This document shows positions 1 to 10,613 of a stretch of 64,000 nucleotides of DNA, piece by piece (the stretch's first letter is position 1; each line of letters begins with the position of its first letter). The position numbers and the translations under genes are program-made. This DNA comes from Marsupella aquatica (Eukaryota; Marchantiophyta): contig OZ316891.1 in assembly GCA_973895155.1 (NCBI GenBank), positions 23,622,001 through 23,686,000 on the forward strand, given 5' to 3'. The notes below the pieces were generated by a model. The model did no database searches. It had not been told where the DNA came from and worked only from the letters and a program-made list of their open reading frames with translations.

Positions 1-1731
1 TAATAAGCGCCTTACCTCCTCGTCTGCACTTTGAGTTCTTGGATCTTGATTGAGTAGATTTCTGCTATTCCAATTGAGCTGTACTGGTGTTATGTCGTGT
101 GATGTAGTTGGCGCCTTAAGTAATGAGGGGAAAATTTCCTCATAGAAATGGCAGTCAGCGTGTCTTGCTTTAAATACATCAGCTGTGCTAGGTTCCAGAT
201 AGCGGATAATAGACGAGGAGTCATGGCCAATATAAATACCTTCTCTCCTCTGTGGGCCAAGTTTGGATCGATGTGGCCCAAGGATGGGTACCATCACTTT
301 ACATCCGAATACTCTAATGTGTGAAAGATCAGGGGGTAAACCGAATGCAAGGTGATGAGGGGTTTTAGTATTAAATGCTGACGGCCGATACTTAAGCAAA
401 GTTGTTGCATGGAGGACAGCGTGTCCCCATGCTGAAGGTGGTAGTTTAGAGTTCAATAGAAGTGGCCTTGTTATCATTTGAATCCTTTTTATGACTGACT
501 CTGCTATGCCGTTCTGGAAATGGACGTAAGGAACTGAGTATTCAATGTCGATCCCCGCTGTCATACAGAAGTCGTCAAATGCTCTGGAGGTAAATTCCCC
601 TGCCCCGTCCACTCGCGATTTCTTAATTGGACAATCTGGGAATTGTACTCGAAGTTTTAATAAGTTGGCTAAGATTCTGGCAAAGACCAGGTTACGAGTA
701 GAAATTAATGAAACTTGGAGCCATTTAGTTGAAGAGTCTACAATGGCTAAAAAATATCTGAAAGGCCCACTTGGAGGGTGTATTGGCCCGCAGACATCAG
801 CATTTAGACGTTCCAGGAATTTAGGGATAGTATAGATGGTCTTTTGTGTAGCTGGGCGTGTACTCAGCTTCCCCTGAGAACATGCCAGACATTGCTTATG
901 ATTTATAGATGGACGCACTCCTTTAGGGATTCCTCGTGAGTCATTGATGATGCTATGGTACATATTTATTCCCGGGTGCCCCAGTCGACAGTGCCAGAGG
1001 TATGTAAGATTATTTGATTCTGCTGTGGCATAGTTCGCTGTTATTGGGGCTGCATATAAACCCGGGGGTATTAGAGGTAGTATCTCTTTGATTTGAATTC
1101 CATCTGTGGTCATGGCTACTATTTGCAAAGTAGGTTTCTGCTGGAGCATTGCTGTGCGGAGTTGATAATTATTAGCAACAACGTCTTTGAAGCTAATCAA
1201 ATTTCGAGTAGCTTTTGGTGCAAAGATAGCTGCTTCGATGTTAATGACTGTTCCTTGGGGAAATTTGACAGTAGCCTTTCCTGTTCCTTCCTCAATCTTA
1301 TTCGTACCTGATATGGTTGTCATTACCCTGGCAGATGGAGTGATGTCTTGGAAATAACTCCTATCTTTTAGGATAGTGTGGGATGTCCCACTATCAATGA
1401 TACCTAAATTGGGATCGTTGGAGGAGGGATATGGTGGCTCTGCTGTCACCAGATGAGCTTCAGCGTTGGATTGGTCTATCATATCAGTTTCTTCTCGATA
1501 AGATGGTAGCTCCTCTTCCAATTCCATATAGTTGCCATCTGGATTTTGCTTTAACTTAGCTCTTGCTTCTGAGTGCCTCTTAGCCGCTTGGTCAGAAGCC
1601 CAGCAGTCTTTCTTTAGGTGGCCAATTTTTCCACATCTATAACACATTCGGTCTTCTCGTGTGTTGTCAGATGATTGGGCGTGACCTCTGCCGCATCCTC
1701 TTCCTCTACCCCGGCCACGGCTTCTGCTGCC
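1..1731 (-). CDS. Copia-1 pol: zinc knuckle, protease, integrase (partial)
   Basis: Continues the gag frame after an in-frame TGA at 1732-1734 and stays open to the window edge. In order: a CCHC zinc knuckle (C-YR-C-GKIGHLKKD-C, near 1620-1660), an aspartic protease motif DSGTS (near 1400), the GAG-pre-integrase HCRLGH and C-x2-C pattern (near 880-1000), and an integrase core. The core's first Asp is in ADVCGP (near 785), the second in RVDGAG (near 620), and the Glu in NGIAESV (near 510). The second Asp is followed by Gly where Copia-2 has Asn. These domains process the polyprotein and insert the cDNA. The TGA probably came from CGA inside an RG-rich stretch. RT and RNase H are beyond the edge. 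Confidence 0.85.
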
Positions 1732-2469
1732 TCAACCTCTGGTATTTTCATACTGATTTCCCCTTCCACTATAATTTGAGTTGCGACCTCGTCCTCTATA
1801 TCCACCTCTTTGTGTACCCCGGCCTCTTATATTTCGTTGTTGGTCTTCTGGGGCATTGTAATTAATTTCTGGTTTCTGTGGTATTGGTGCAGTGCCTGGT
1901 GGTCGTTTCCTTGCATTCTGTAGAGAGACAATTTGTTGTTTCTCCTCTACTAGGAGATGTGCAATTAAGTTAGAATAAGTTGTGAATTGCATATTCCTGT
2001 ATTGAGTTCCCAAGGCGATGTTGGCCTCTGGGAAAGTACTCAACGTTTTATCGATTTTGTCTAAGTCTGCAACTGGGTGGCCACACATCTCTAATTGAGA
2101 TGTAATACGAAATAGAGAACTATTATAATTTGCTATAGAAGTATGATCCATGACACGTAGATTAAACCAATCCCTGCAGGCTTCTGGGAGCCAGACCTCT
2201 CGCATATGGTCAAATCGAGCTTTTAATTTGTCCCATAATAGACGGGGATTAAGATCACTCATATATTGTGTCTTCAGTGATGGTGTCAAATGCTGTCTAA
2301 GTAGAAATACAGCTTTGGCCTTCTGTTGCAATGTTAAATTGTCATCAGTAATTAATGTATCCTCTAGTTGTATTGATGCGAAGTAGGTCTCTACATCTAT
2401 TGACCAGGTTAAGTAATTATTGCCATCTGCCAATAGGGCTGGAAAGTGTAATTTCTCCAGGGTGGCCAT
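1732..2469 (-). CDS. Copia-1 gag
   Basis: 245 codons from ATG at 2469. The N-terminal half is the copia gag fold (UBN2-like): the early LEKLHFPAL and YLTWSIDVE stretch, then LWDKLKARFDH. It aligns through its length with the gag of Copia-2 (from 30174). The C-terminus is an RG-rich nucleic-acid-binding tail cut by the TGA at 1732; the zinc knuckle follows in the same frame. The protein would form the virus-like particle and bind the element RNA. The stop looks like decay, not a designed gag/pol boundary, because it falls inside the basic tail before the knuckle. Confidence 0.85.
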   Translation of the reverse strand: MATLEKLHFPALLADGNNYLTWSIDVETYFASIQLEDTLITDDNLTLQQKAKAVFLLRQHLTPSLKTQYMSDLNPRLLWDKLKARFDHMREVWLPEACRDWFNLRVMDHTSIANYNSSLFRITSQLEMCGHPVADLDKIDKTLSTFPEANIALGTQYRNMQFTTYSNLIAHLLVEEKQQIVSLQNARKRPPGTAPIPQKPEINYNAPEDQQRNIRGRGTQRGGYRGRGRNSNYSGRGNQYENTRG

Positions 2470-2921
2470 AGTATCTCAAATCTGTAACAAATCACTGTCC
2501 GCGTTCTGATTAATATCAAATCTATGTCGTTCTCAATTACTTCAATCACTCGTGCCTTTTTATCCACGGGATTTTCCTTGGCGATAAAAGAAACTCAGGA
2601 TTTCCGTGGCGGAACAATAAGATATAAAAAAATTGAGTCAAATTTGAACGGGAAAACACTATTTCAAAGTGATTCATGCCTCTCCGATAGTGTCACTAAT
2701 CAATTATATACGGATTGTGTGTTTTCCGTAAGGATTCGTGGACTATTCAGAGGATCCGAAGTTTAAATTATGGTGTGATTTGAATCGGTGGCAGTTACTG
2801 ATGTGGGGTGGGGCTAAAAACGCAATATTGGAAGTCAATTTCTTTGTCTGAAAGCCGTACTCCAATTATCCTACCTTAACTCCAAACTGAAAAAAAATTA
2901 GATGCTATTGTGCTGATAACG

Positions 2922-3085
2922 TGTTGTGTGACAATGGAGAGACTTGCAACTCGCTGTTGTGTTCCATTATGGGTGTGACTTATATAGTCACCATAGGGTT
3001 ACATGTTGGGGTTGGTGTTAACCCATGTTACCCCTTCAGGATAGGGTTAGGGGTTAACCATGGTCTAGAGTAAATGGTTACAACA
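2922..3085 (-). repeat. Copia-1 5' LTR and primer site
   Basis: 164 bp. On the minus strand it starts TGTTGTAACC and ends CACACAACA (TG...CA). The next bases inside the element, CGTTATCAGCAC, are shared with Copia-2 at the same place and are probably the primer-binding site. The boundary is inferred from that shared start and TG...CA ends, because the 3' LTR is outside the window. The 2470-2921 leader holds no other feature I can name. Confidence 0.75.
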
Positions 3086-3510
3086 CATATCTGTTTATAA
3101 CCATTATGCAATTCATGAGCATGGTTTGCATTGGGATGATGTGAATAGGACAGATAGACAAAATTGGGCTGGCCCACAACAAATAGCTTCAAGGAGAGTG
3201 CAGGCCTGCCTGCATCATATGTATGAGCGACGAGATGTTTGTCATGACAAAAGCTTTGGGACCATGATATACTTGGAGGTTTGTGCAAACTACATAGATA
3301 TTTTCTTCTCTGTTAAGCATGACCTAAGAACCCGTGTTGTCTTGGCATCAAAGGTATCTTGGTTCTTCCGATTGTGGAGGCTATGGTTGAGGTATGGTGA
3401 TCATTCTGTGACAGGGAATGCTGGATCTATCATAGAGAAGAACATGATTTCTGTGCAGGCTTTCCATGATATCAACATGTCTTGTCATTTTGTAGTATTG
3501 TTAATTTGTG
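3086..3510 (+). pseudogene. Interrupted ORF K, first piece
   Basis: Open frame reading YNHYAIHEHGLHWDDVN... to ...SCHFVVLLIC, cut by Copia-1 on its left and Ty3-A on its right. Removing Ty3-A with one TGTG target copy (3507-3510 / 48972-48975) rejoins it in frame with 48976: LLIC continues into AFRDKFPYL. A later LLGSD, FFSKVGG pattern resembles C-terminal parts of some eukaryotic transposase-like proteins that have an ENLFS-type motif. That is a loose likeness, and I do not know the family. The start of the gene is outside the window. Confidence 0.6.
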
Positions 3511-3920
3511 TGTCGTGCGCATACATATCGCTACACAACATACATCGCTTGTCTCATACATCCAGACATAGTCACACTGCCACATCACAAACACAAGAGA
3601 ATGGAATACAAGTGGAACTCATGTCCACACATGTCCAAAACCCACAATAATCTCAATACAATCGGCACAACGATCCCGGTCAACAATACCCCATCGATCC
3701 CGCACCGATCCGATCACACACGTATGTCAAGCCAACGCACCTTGCACTACTCAAGGAATCCACGTTACACAAGCGGAGCTCACAGCCACCATAGCCACAC
3801 TCAAGCTCCTCTCTCTCCAAGGCTCAACATTGAAAGATGACCTTTCAATGTTTCACAAGTGAGAAGTACCCTCTCACACAAACCTGACGGAACCTTATCG
3901 GCTCCAATAGCACTCATACC

Positions 3921-4215
3921 TGTTAGGAATTGACTCTAGTTCCCGACATAGTTAGCTTGGCCTTACTCGGGTTAGTTTTAACCCTAGATTACATTAGGAT
4001 AAGATCCGCTTAGTTTAGGCCCACTCATCTTGGCCCCCTTGGGGGGTATAGGCTGGAGGGAGAGCACTCTCTCCCTCATTCTTCACATATACTCTCATTT
4101 GCTATGGAGCCTTCAGGAGTTTCTCCACTCGGGTGGTCTCGTCGGTGTAGCGTCTGATTGAGTGTCTCTCATGTTTCCGCATTGTTGTCTAGTCCGGAGC
4201 CGACGGTTTCTTACA
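3921..4215 (+). repeat. Copia-3 5' LTR
   Basis: 295 bp, starts TGTTAGGAAT and ends TTTCTTACA; matched by 9944-10238. Confidence 0.95.
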
Positions 4216-4217
4216 AG

Positions 4218-4229
4218 TGGTATCAGAGC
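4218..4229 (+). promoter_or_regulatory. Copia-3 primer-binding site
   Basis: TGGTATCAGAGC, two bases after the 5' LTR. It is complementary to the 3' end of plant initiator tRNA-Met, the usual minus-strand primer for plant Copia elements. Confidence 0.9.
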
Positions 4230-5860
4230 TTCGTGTTCGTGGTTCGGTGGCCTGGGCAGTGATGAGAGCGATCGTTGTGTTGGATCGTGGTGAAAGATTG
4301 AATCGTCGTCGACGGTTGCGTGATCTTTTCACTGGCCGTTTCATTTTGAAGGATTCGTGTTCAGAAAGGGTGACGGTTTTCCAATTGTAACTTCTTTGAA
4401 GTGTTGGATGTGTCACTGTGTTTTTCTGAAGGGATTGTTGGGTGTCCAGTCCAACGATCTTCTATGCACGTCGGTATGCACTAAGTTCTGGCGAAAGTTT
4501 CATTACTTTTCGTTTTCCGAGTGCGGAGTAATCTCATCTTGAGTTTGCTGTTAAGAGCTTGATGCTCTAGGTTATGCTTTGTTTATGTTTCGACTCTTCT
4601 CGTTGTGGGGCCAGTGGGGCCGTTTTCCTTCTTGTTAAAAGTCAAGTTTTTGTAAGCCAAAGTTGCAAAATTTTGCTTGTTGGGCTTTTCTCTCGAGTCG
4701 CCGCTGCGCAACATTTTTCGGCGGAGCGGCAGGAAAGTACGAGAGGACTACCAGGGTGAGTGTACAAGCCCCATCATACGTACGCCTATACGTGGCGGTA
4801 CGAGGCCAAAGGCACAAGCAGGTGGGCGGGGTACAACTGTACCCGAAGGTACAGTGGGAAGAGGGAGCTCCCTCCTCACGGGAGTATTTTCCTGCAGGCC
4901 CAAGGTGTGAGCAGGTACAACTGTACCTGCAAGTACAGTACTTGAAAGTACTGCATTAAGTGGGAAGGGAAGGATTTGTGCTCCCTTCTTACGGGAGTCA
5001 TTTTCTTTGGGCACAAGGCCCTATGAGCATTGAAGAGGGGGAGAGGGGGAGCGAGCACTCCTTTCCCTTGGGAGTTTTTAATTAGGCTCAAGGCCCTATG
5101 CTGCAGCTTGGAGAAGGGGTGAGAGGGGAGTTTTAATGCTCCCTCCTTTCGGGAGCACTTAAGTGGTTTCAAGGGCACGAGGCCCTATAAATGTACGAGC
5201 TAGCCAGGAGGGCTCAGGTGCATTTAAGGAGGGTACGAGGAAGTATTTAAAGGGTCAATGCGCGACCCTATGTGCGGGAGGGCAAGGCACGGAAAAGTTT
5301 TTTTAAAGAATTTTTTGAGGTCGGTAGGGACGAACTCTCGTCCCTAGTCTTCATTTTTTTTTGTTCTTTTCTTTTTCTCTCCGCGATTACTCTTACTTCC
5401 CAGGTGGACAGGTGTTGGCTCCACATTTCTTCTGCTGTAAAATTCGACTGTACTTTGATTCCCTCCGAAAGATACTTTTCCAGAGAGCTGAATTATGGAC
5501 AAAATTTCCGAATTCGGCGGTTGTTGAGGCAGAATTTTTTCGCACTGCTTTGCAAGGGGATACTCAAGGGAGTTGAGCACGGGCCTGTGAAATCGATTTG
5601 CATTTAACTATTGCGAAATTTTTTCGGGACCTAAGATACCCGACGGGGGTCAAAACGGCCATTTTGACCCCCCTCCGGTCCGGGTTGAATAAGTTTTCGC
5701 TGGAGAAGTTTTTTGCCAAATCATTTTCAGATCTTGGTAGTGTACCTTGCAGGCTACGCGGCAGTGCATTCCATTTCCACTTTCACCAACTTTCATTTTT
5801 TGGTGACTTTTTGGGTGGAGGTATTTCGGTTGTGTTTCCTGTGTGTTTGTGGCAGCATCA
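4230..5860 (+). other. Copia-3 5' leader with four hairpin repeats
   Basis: 1.6 kb without a supported gene. Between 4862 and 5160 there are four diverged repeats, each built round a CTCCC...GGGAG stem (near 4867, 4980, 5058, 5141), three of them followed by an 'aaggccctat'-like stretch. They may act in RNA packaging or translation of this unusually long leader. That is inference from structure only. Confidence 0.55.
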
Positions 5861-7891
5861 ATGACTTCAAGAAAGCTTGCGGCGCCAAAGTTTGAGGTGG
5901 AGAAGTTTGACGGGAAGGTCAGCTTCAGCCTCTGGACTCGGAAGGTGACCAATGTGTTGATCCAGCAGGGTCTTGAGAAGACCCTCACTAGAGTGAAACC
6001 CTCGAATCTAACAGATGAGGAGTGGGAGGACATGTCGGTGCAGGCGTGTAGCACAATTGAGTTGTTCTTGGCAAACAACATTCTCAAGAACGTGTTGGGG
6101 ATGGATTGGAATGCCAAGAAAATCTGGGATATGCTTACTCAGCTATACCAGAGTACTTCGTTGACTACTCGCATTTATCACTTGGAGCGGCTGTTCAGGT
6201 TGAAGTTGAAGGATGGTGGCAACATGCGTGATCACCTCAGTCTCTTTGATGAGATTGTGCACGAGGTGGCCACGGCGGGAGACAAGTTGACCGATGAGTA
6301 TCTTGCGATGCATTTGTTGATGTCGCTTCCTCAGAGCTATTCGACGTTGGTGACAGTCATCACACATGACAAGTCTACGTTGAAGTTGGATGAGGTAAAG
6401 GCTACCATTCTTGCAAAATGGGGCAAGCGACAACTTTTTGGCCGTGACAATGAGTCTGCTGCCCTAGTGGTTAGAGGCAGATCGACGGAGCGTACTACGG
6501 ATCAGTCTAGATCTAAATCACATAGTAGATCTAAATCTAAGTCCCGTAGTAAGAAAGTGCAGTGTTGGCATTGCCATGAGAAGGGCCACACCAAGTGGAA
6601 TTATCCTTCTCTGTCAAAGCAGAAGCATCCTGCTTCCAATGGTGCGTCCTCATCGTCGGCTGGTATTGTGATTGCTGATAATGAGGATGCTGCTGAAGTG
6701 CTATGTATTGGTGCTGTGAATTTTGTGTATGACAATAAATGGATGTTGGATTCGGGTTCCTCTTATCACGTGTGTCCAACGCAATCATATTTCTCCACTT
6801 ACCAACCTTGTACCGGTACTGTGGAAATCGGAAATGGAGTCCGATGTGCGATTGTTGGCATGGGGACTATCAAATTCCGGATGTTTGATGGTGTTGTGCG
6901 AGCACTGATGGGAGTCAGACACATACCAGACATCTCTAAGAATTTGATTTCTCTTGGTGCTTTGGAAGCTGGTGGATCTCATTTCATTGCACGTGATGGT
7001 GCGCTCTTTGTCGTCAAAGATGATGTATCTTTGATTAAGGCGCTACGGCAGAATAATTTGTACATCTTGGAAGGAGATGTCATTGCTCCTAGAGTGGAGC
7101 ATGTGGATTATGTGGTGGAATGTTTGGATGCAGCGGCAACATCTGCTGTAGAGTCATCTACGGCTGCTTCAATTGAAGCACCCTCAACATCTGGTCGCAC
7201 ACAAGCCATAGATTTGTGGCATGCACGGTTGGGGCACTTGAGTGGTAAAGGATTGGCAGCCTTGGAAAACAGAGATTTGTTTCAAGGCGCTCAATCTGGT
7301 AAACTCTCTTTCTGTGAAGATTGCATCTTTGGCAAGCAGAGGAGAGTGAGTTTCAGTTCTAGTTCATACCATTCTCATGAAATTCTTGAGTATGTACATT
7401 CGGATGTTTGGGGTCCAGCGCCGGAGCCGTCGTTGGGTGGAGCCAGATATTTTGTGACGTTTGTAGATGATTACTCTCGAATGTGTTGGTTGTACTACAT
7501 GAAGGAGAAGTCTCAAGTCTTTGAGATTTTCAAGGAGTGGAAAGCCATGGTAGAACTACAAACTGGGAAGGAGTTGAAGTGTGTTCGGTCCGATAACGGT
7601 GGCGAGTATAAGTCCAATGAGTTTGATCAATTTGGTCGAGACCTTGGCCTCAAGCGTCATTACACTGTACCGGAGACCCCGCAGCAGAATGGAGTTGCAG
7701 AACGGTTGAATCGGACATTATTGGAGAAAGCACGTAGCATGCTATGTAAGTCCAAGTTGCCCAACAACTTTTGGGCTGAAGCTGTCAACCAAGCTGCATA
7801 CGTCTACAATCTGTCACTGCATAGTAGTAAGTTGATGCAGACTCCATTTGAGTTGTGGTATAAGAGACCTGCTGATTACTCTAGACTCTGA
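5861..7891 (+). CDS. Copia-3 gag, protease, integrase
   Basis: Starts at the ATG at 5861 (MTSRKLAAPKFEVEKFDG). In order: UBN2-type gag with LWTRKV and LTQLYQS; a basic SRSKS-rich stretch; zinc knuckle C-WH-C-HEKGHTKWN (canonical last Cys replaced, so probably damaged, near 6560); protease DSGSSYHV (near 6750); GAG-pre-integrase HARLGHLSG (near 7220); integrase Asp in HSDVWGP (near 7400), Asp in RSDNGGEY (near 7590) and Glu in NGVAERLN (near 7690). It stops at TGA 7889-7891 (most likely once CGA), with the same frame continuing VFGCAAYVH. Confidence 0.9.
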   Translation: MTSRKLAAPKFEVEKFDGKVSFSLWTRKVTNVLIQQGLEKTLTRVKPSNLTDEEWEDMSVQACSTIELFLANNILKNVLGMDWNAKKIWDMLTQLYQSTSLTTRIYHLERLFRLKLKDGGNMRDHLSLFDEIVHEVATAGDKLTDEYLAMHLLMSLPQSYSTLVTVITHDKSTLKLDEVKATILAKWGKRQLFGRDNESAALVVRGRSTERTTDQSRSKSHSRSKSKSRSKKVQCWHCHEKGHTKWNYPSLSKQKHPASNGASSSSAGIVIADNEDAAEVLCIGAVNFVYDNKWMLDSGSSYHVCPTQSYFSTYQPCTGTVEIGNGVRCAIVGMGTIKFRMFDGVVRALMGVRHIPDISKNLISLGALEAGGSHFIARDGALFVVKDDVSLIKALRQNNLYILEGDVIAPRVEHVDYVVECLDAAATSAVESSTAASIEAPSTSGRTQAIDLWHARLGHLSGKGLAALENRDLFQGAQSGKLSFCEDCIFGKQRRVSFSSSSYHSHEILEYVHSDVWGPAPEPSLGGARYFVTFVDDYSRMCWLYYMKEKSQVFEIFKEWKAMVELQTGKELKCVRSDNGGEYKSNEFDQFGRDLGLKRHYTVPETPQQNGVAERLNRTLLEKARSMLCKSKLPNNFWAEAVNQAAYVYNLSLHSSKLMQTPFELWYKRPADYSRL

Positions 7892-8767
7892 GTTTTTGGT
7901 TGTGCTGCCTATGTTCACATTGAGCAGACACACAGGTCTAAGTTGGATCCCAAGTCTAAGAAATGTATTTTTCTAGGCTTTAGTCCTGGGCAGAAGGGCT
8001 ATAAATTGTGGGATCCTGTCGATTGCAAGGCAGTTGTGAGCATAAATGTTGTTTTTGACGAAGAATGGTTGTCAAGACCCCGGGATATTCAGGAGGAACA
8101 GGTGGAGGAACCCACTACGGTGGAGCTTGGTGGCGATGAGGAAGCTGCTGGTCTCTCTGGTAGAGGTGCAATTCCTCAACCAAGGCGCTCCACCAGGGCC
8201 AATTTTGGCCAACCCCTTGATAGATTTGGTTTTGTAGATCCGCGTGTTCACGTTGTTGAGCATGACGATGATCCTGGTGTTATTTTGCTTACTGAAGATG
8301 GAGACCCCTCTAGCTATGAAGAAGCTATGGCCTCTCCAGAGAAGGATAAGTGGATGGAGGCGATGTTGAAGGAGATGAATTCTTTGAAGAAGAATTCAAC
8401 TTGGCGCTTAACTGACATGCCTCGCGGGAAAACACTGGTTCCGTGTAGATGGTTGTACAAGAAGAAGCAGGATGGCACTTACAAGGCTCGCCTTGTGGCC
8501 AAAGGGTACACCCAGAAGGAGGGCTTGGACTACACGGAAATTTTCTCACCAGTTGTCAAACTCACTACTATCCGTGTTTTACTTGCGATTGTGGCATTCT
8601 ATGATCTTGAGTTAGATCAGATGGATGTAATTACTGCTTTCCTACATGGATTGCTTGATGTGGAGATTTATATGACTCAGCCTCCAGGTTTTATTGATGA
8701 GAAGACCAGACACTTGGTGTGTAAGCTCTTGCGCTCGTTATACGGATTGAAGCAGAGTCCCAGATAG
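7892..8767 (+). CDS. Copia-3 integrase tail and reverse transcriptase, first part
   Basis: Same frame as 5861-7891 past the TGA. It begins with the copia integrase C-terminal segment VFGCAAYVH and KCIFLGFS, then an acidic linker, then RT_2 motifs: WMEAMLKEMNSL, RWLYKKKQDG, KARLVAKGYTQ and DVITAFLHG (the last holds the first catalytic Asp of the RT). It ends at TAG 8765-8767, where other copia elements have Gln (SPRQW), so this is probably CAG to TAG. About 40 bases later a 1-bp deletion shifts the frame. Confidence 0.9.
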   Translation, partial: VFGCAAYVHIEQTHRSKLDPKSKKCIFLGFSPGQKGYKLWDPVDCKAVVSINVVFDEEWLSRPRDIQEEQVEEPTTVELGGDEEAAGLSGRGAIPQPRRSTRANFGQPLDRFGFVDPRVHVVEHDDDPGVILLTEDGDPSSYEEAMASPEKDKWMEAMLKEMNSLKKNSTWRLTDMPRGKTLVPCRWLYKKKQDGTYKARLVAKGYTQKEGLDYTEIFSPVVKLTTIRVLLAIVAFYDLELDQMDVITAFLHGLLDVEIYMTQPPGFIDEKTRHLVCKLLRSLYGLKQSPR

Positions 8768-9876
8768 TGGAATAAGTGTTTTGATTCCTTCATGTTATCT
8801 CAGGGTTCACACGAAGTGAACATGATTGTTGTATTTACATGAAGGAGGTGGAGAATTACTCACACTTTGGTTACATTGTGCTGGCATTGTACGTGGATGA
8901 CATGCTGATCCTGGCTGAGAATAAGTCTGATGTTGCCCATCTGAAAGCAATGCTGAGTAAGGAGTTTTCAATGAAGGACTTGGGTCAGGCCAAGAAGATA
9001 CTAGGGATGGAGATTCATCGTGACAGGGAGCAAAGGCAATTATGGTTGTCTCAGAGGCAGTATTTGGAGAAGGTACTTGCCAAGTATGGAATGGAGAATG
9101 CAAAACCAGTTGGTACTCCATTGGCCTCCCACTTTAAACTCTCAAAGAATGATTGCCCTTCTAGTGAGAGTGATAGACTGGCGATGAAACATGTTCCCTA
9201 TGATAGTGTTGTGGGTAGTTTGATGTATGCAATGACATGCACTAGACTTGACATTGCCCACGCTGTTAGCATTTTGAGCAGATTTATGGCAAATCCTGGT
9301 AAGCTTCACTGGGAAGCAGTGAAGTGGGTTTTGCGGTATTTGAAAGGTACCTTAGATTGTGGGATCTTATTTGACGGTAAAGCAGACTCTACATTAGAGT
9401 TGGAAGGTTTTGTAGATTCAGATTATGCTGGTAACTTGGATAACAGAAAGTCTACTACAGGCTATGTGTTTATGCTGGGTGGAGGTTGTATCAGCTGGAA
9501 GTTGGCAACTCAATCTTGTGTTGCGTTGTCTACTACTGAGGCTGAGTACATGGCTGCATGTGAGGCAACCAAGGAGTTGATCTGGCTACGGAGATTGGTG
9601 AGTGATCTGGGTCTTTCACCTGAAAGACCGGTGCTACTGTGCGACAGTCAAAGTGCTTTGCATCTGGCTAAGAACCCTGTGTTCCATGCCAGGACAAAGC
9701 ACATTGATATTCGTTATCACTTCATCCGTGAGGTGATTGAGACGAAGCAGATGTTTCTGGAGAAGGTGGCTTTAGAGGAGAATGCGGCAGACATGCTTAC
9801 CAAAGTTTTACCTACCAGTAGCTTTAGTCATTGTGTGGATATTATTAATGTTAGGGCCAAACCAGTGACTATGTAA
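8768..9876 (+). CDS. Copia-3 reverse transcriptase, second part, and RNase H
   Basis: After the TAG and a 1-base deletion near 8805 (QGFT is out of frame with the earlier part) the frame is open from about 8839 to TAA 9876. It holds the RT active-site YVDD (near 8890), the KDLGQAKKILGMEI stretch, then RNase H: Asp in FVDSDYAG, Glu in TTEAEYMA, Asp in LLCDSQSA, and the terminal ADMLTK. All catalytic residues I can see are intact, so the element died by the three lesions rather than by active-site loss. Confidence 0.9.
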
Positions 9877-9943
9877 ATATGTTACTTAGTTACATATTGT
9901 ATATCACCTGACTCATTGTGTGAACTTGAGTCAAGGTGGAGAT

Positions 9944-10238
9944 TGTTAGGAATTGACTCTAGTTCCCGACATAGTTAGCTTGGCCTTACTAGGGTTAGTT
10001 TTAACACTAGATTACATTAGGATAAGATCCACTTAGTTTAGGCCCACTCATCTTGGCCCCTTTGGGGGGTATAGGCTGGAGGGAGAGCACTCTCTCCCTC
10101 ATTCTTCACATGTACTCTCATTTGCTATGGAGCCTTCAGGAGTTTCTCCACTCGGGGTGTCTCGTCGGTGTAGCGTCTGATTGAGTGTCTCTCATGTTTC
10201 CGCATTGTTGTCTAGTCCGGAGCCGACGGTTTCTTACA
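9944..10238 (+). repeat. Copia-3 3' LTR
   Basis: 295 bp, matches 3921-4215 with about seven differences by eye. It is followed by the TSD ATACC. Confidence 0.95.
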
Positions 10239-10438
10239 ATACCAAACGTACATACTCTAATAGCACGATATACTACTACACTACTCAGAATGGTGTGACA
10301 GCTGTCGTGCGCATACATATCGCTACACAACATACATCGCTTGTCACATACATCCAGACATAGTCACACTGCCACATCACAAACACAAGAGAATGGAATA
10401 CAAGTGAAACTCATGTCCACACATGTCCAAAACCCACA

Positions 10439-10460
10439 ATCGCCCCCCTAGCTGGGAGTA
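10439..10460 (-). promoter_or_regulatory. Possible Ty3-A polypurine tract
   Basis: On the minus strand, AGGGGGGCGAT lies directly before TGTGGG, the first bases of module X. This is the expected place for the plus-strand primer. If it is the true tract, U3 starts with X and not with H, which conflicts with the 5' end at 48971 starting with H. Confidence 0.5.
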
Positions 10461-10613
10461 AGGTCCCCTAACTCTAGCTAGCCATGAGTTCTACAAGGTT
10501 GATATACACCTTTTTAGGTGTGAAGATCAGGAGGCCGGGTGCAAGTGAGCCCCATCGATCACCTACCTGCAATCCATATCTGCCAAGAGAGCACAAATGA
10601 TAACTAGTCGGCT

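Larger units (their letters stand above)
1..3085 (-). mobile_element. Copia-1, Ty1/copia element, 5' part only
   Basis: A Ty1/copia retrotransposon read on the minus strand. From right to left it has a 5' LTR (2922-3085), a leader (2470-2921), gag (1732-2469), then protease, pre-integrase and integrase running off the left edge. Gene order and motifs match Copia-2 at 25182-30548, but the LTRs differ, so these are sister families. The 3' half and 3' LTR lie outside the window. The 5 bases after the LTR (3086-3090, catat) would be its TSD; the partner cannot be seen. It sits in the interrupted ORF K. Confidence 0.9.
3921..10238 (+). mobile_element. Copia-3, full-length Ty1/copia element
   Basis: 6,318 bp with 295-bp LTRs at both ends, TGGTATCAGAGC primer site, long leader, one gag-pol frame and polypurine tract AAGGTGGAGAT just before the 3' LTR. 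The TSD ATACC lies at 3916-3920 and 10239-10243. The empty site survives at about 48910-48920 in the other LTR of Ty3-A, where the flanks read straight through. The two LTRs differ at about 7 positions by eye, so it is older than Copia-2. The coding frame has two stops and one frameshift. Confidence 0.95.
3511..10438 (-). repeat. Ty3-A 3' LTR region (modules X', H, X) split by Copia-3
   Basis: Three modules. X' is 3511-3646 and X is 10303-10438; these are 136-bp direct repeats starting TGTCGTGCGC and ending CCCACA on the plus strand. Between them lies H (3648-3920 plus 10244-10300, 330 bp once Copia-3 and one TSD copy are removed). H recurs intact at 48642-48971 as the 5' LTR. The 5' copy lacks X, so the LTR is either H plus X' with X lost at the 5' end, or the 3' end carries an extra X. 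Confidence 0.7.

Noticed and set aside
3126-3650. A 174-codon plus-strand gene ending in an HSHTATSQTQ-type tail
   Set aside because: Only the part up to 3510 is coding (ORF K). The rest is read-through into the Ty3-A LTR.
3511-10438. X' and X as LTRs of a small TRIM element around H
   Set aside because: The flanks do not duplicate (ttgtg against atcgc), whereas TGTG flanks the whole of Ty3-A and restores ORF K.
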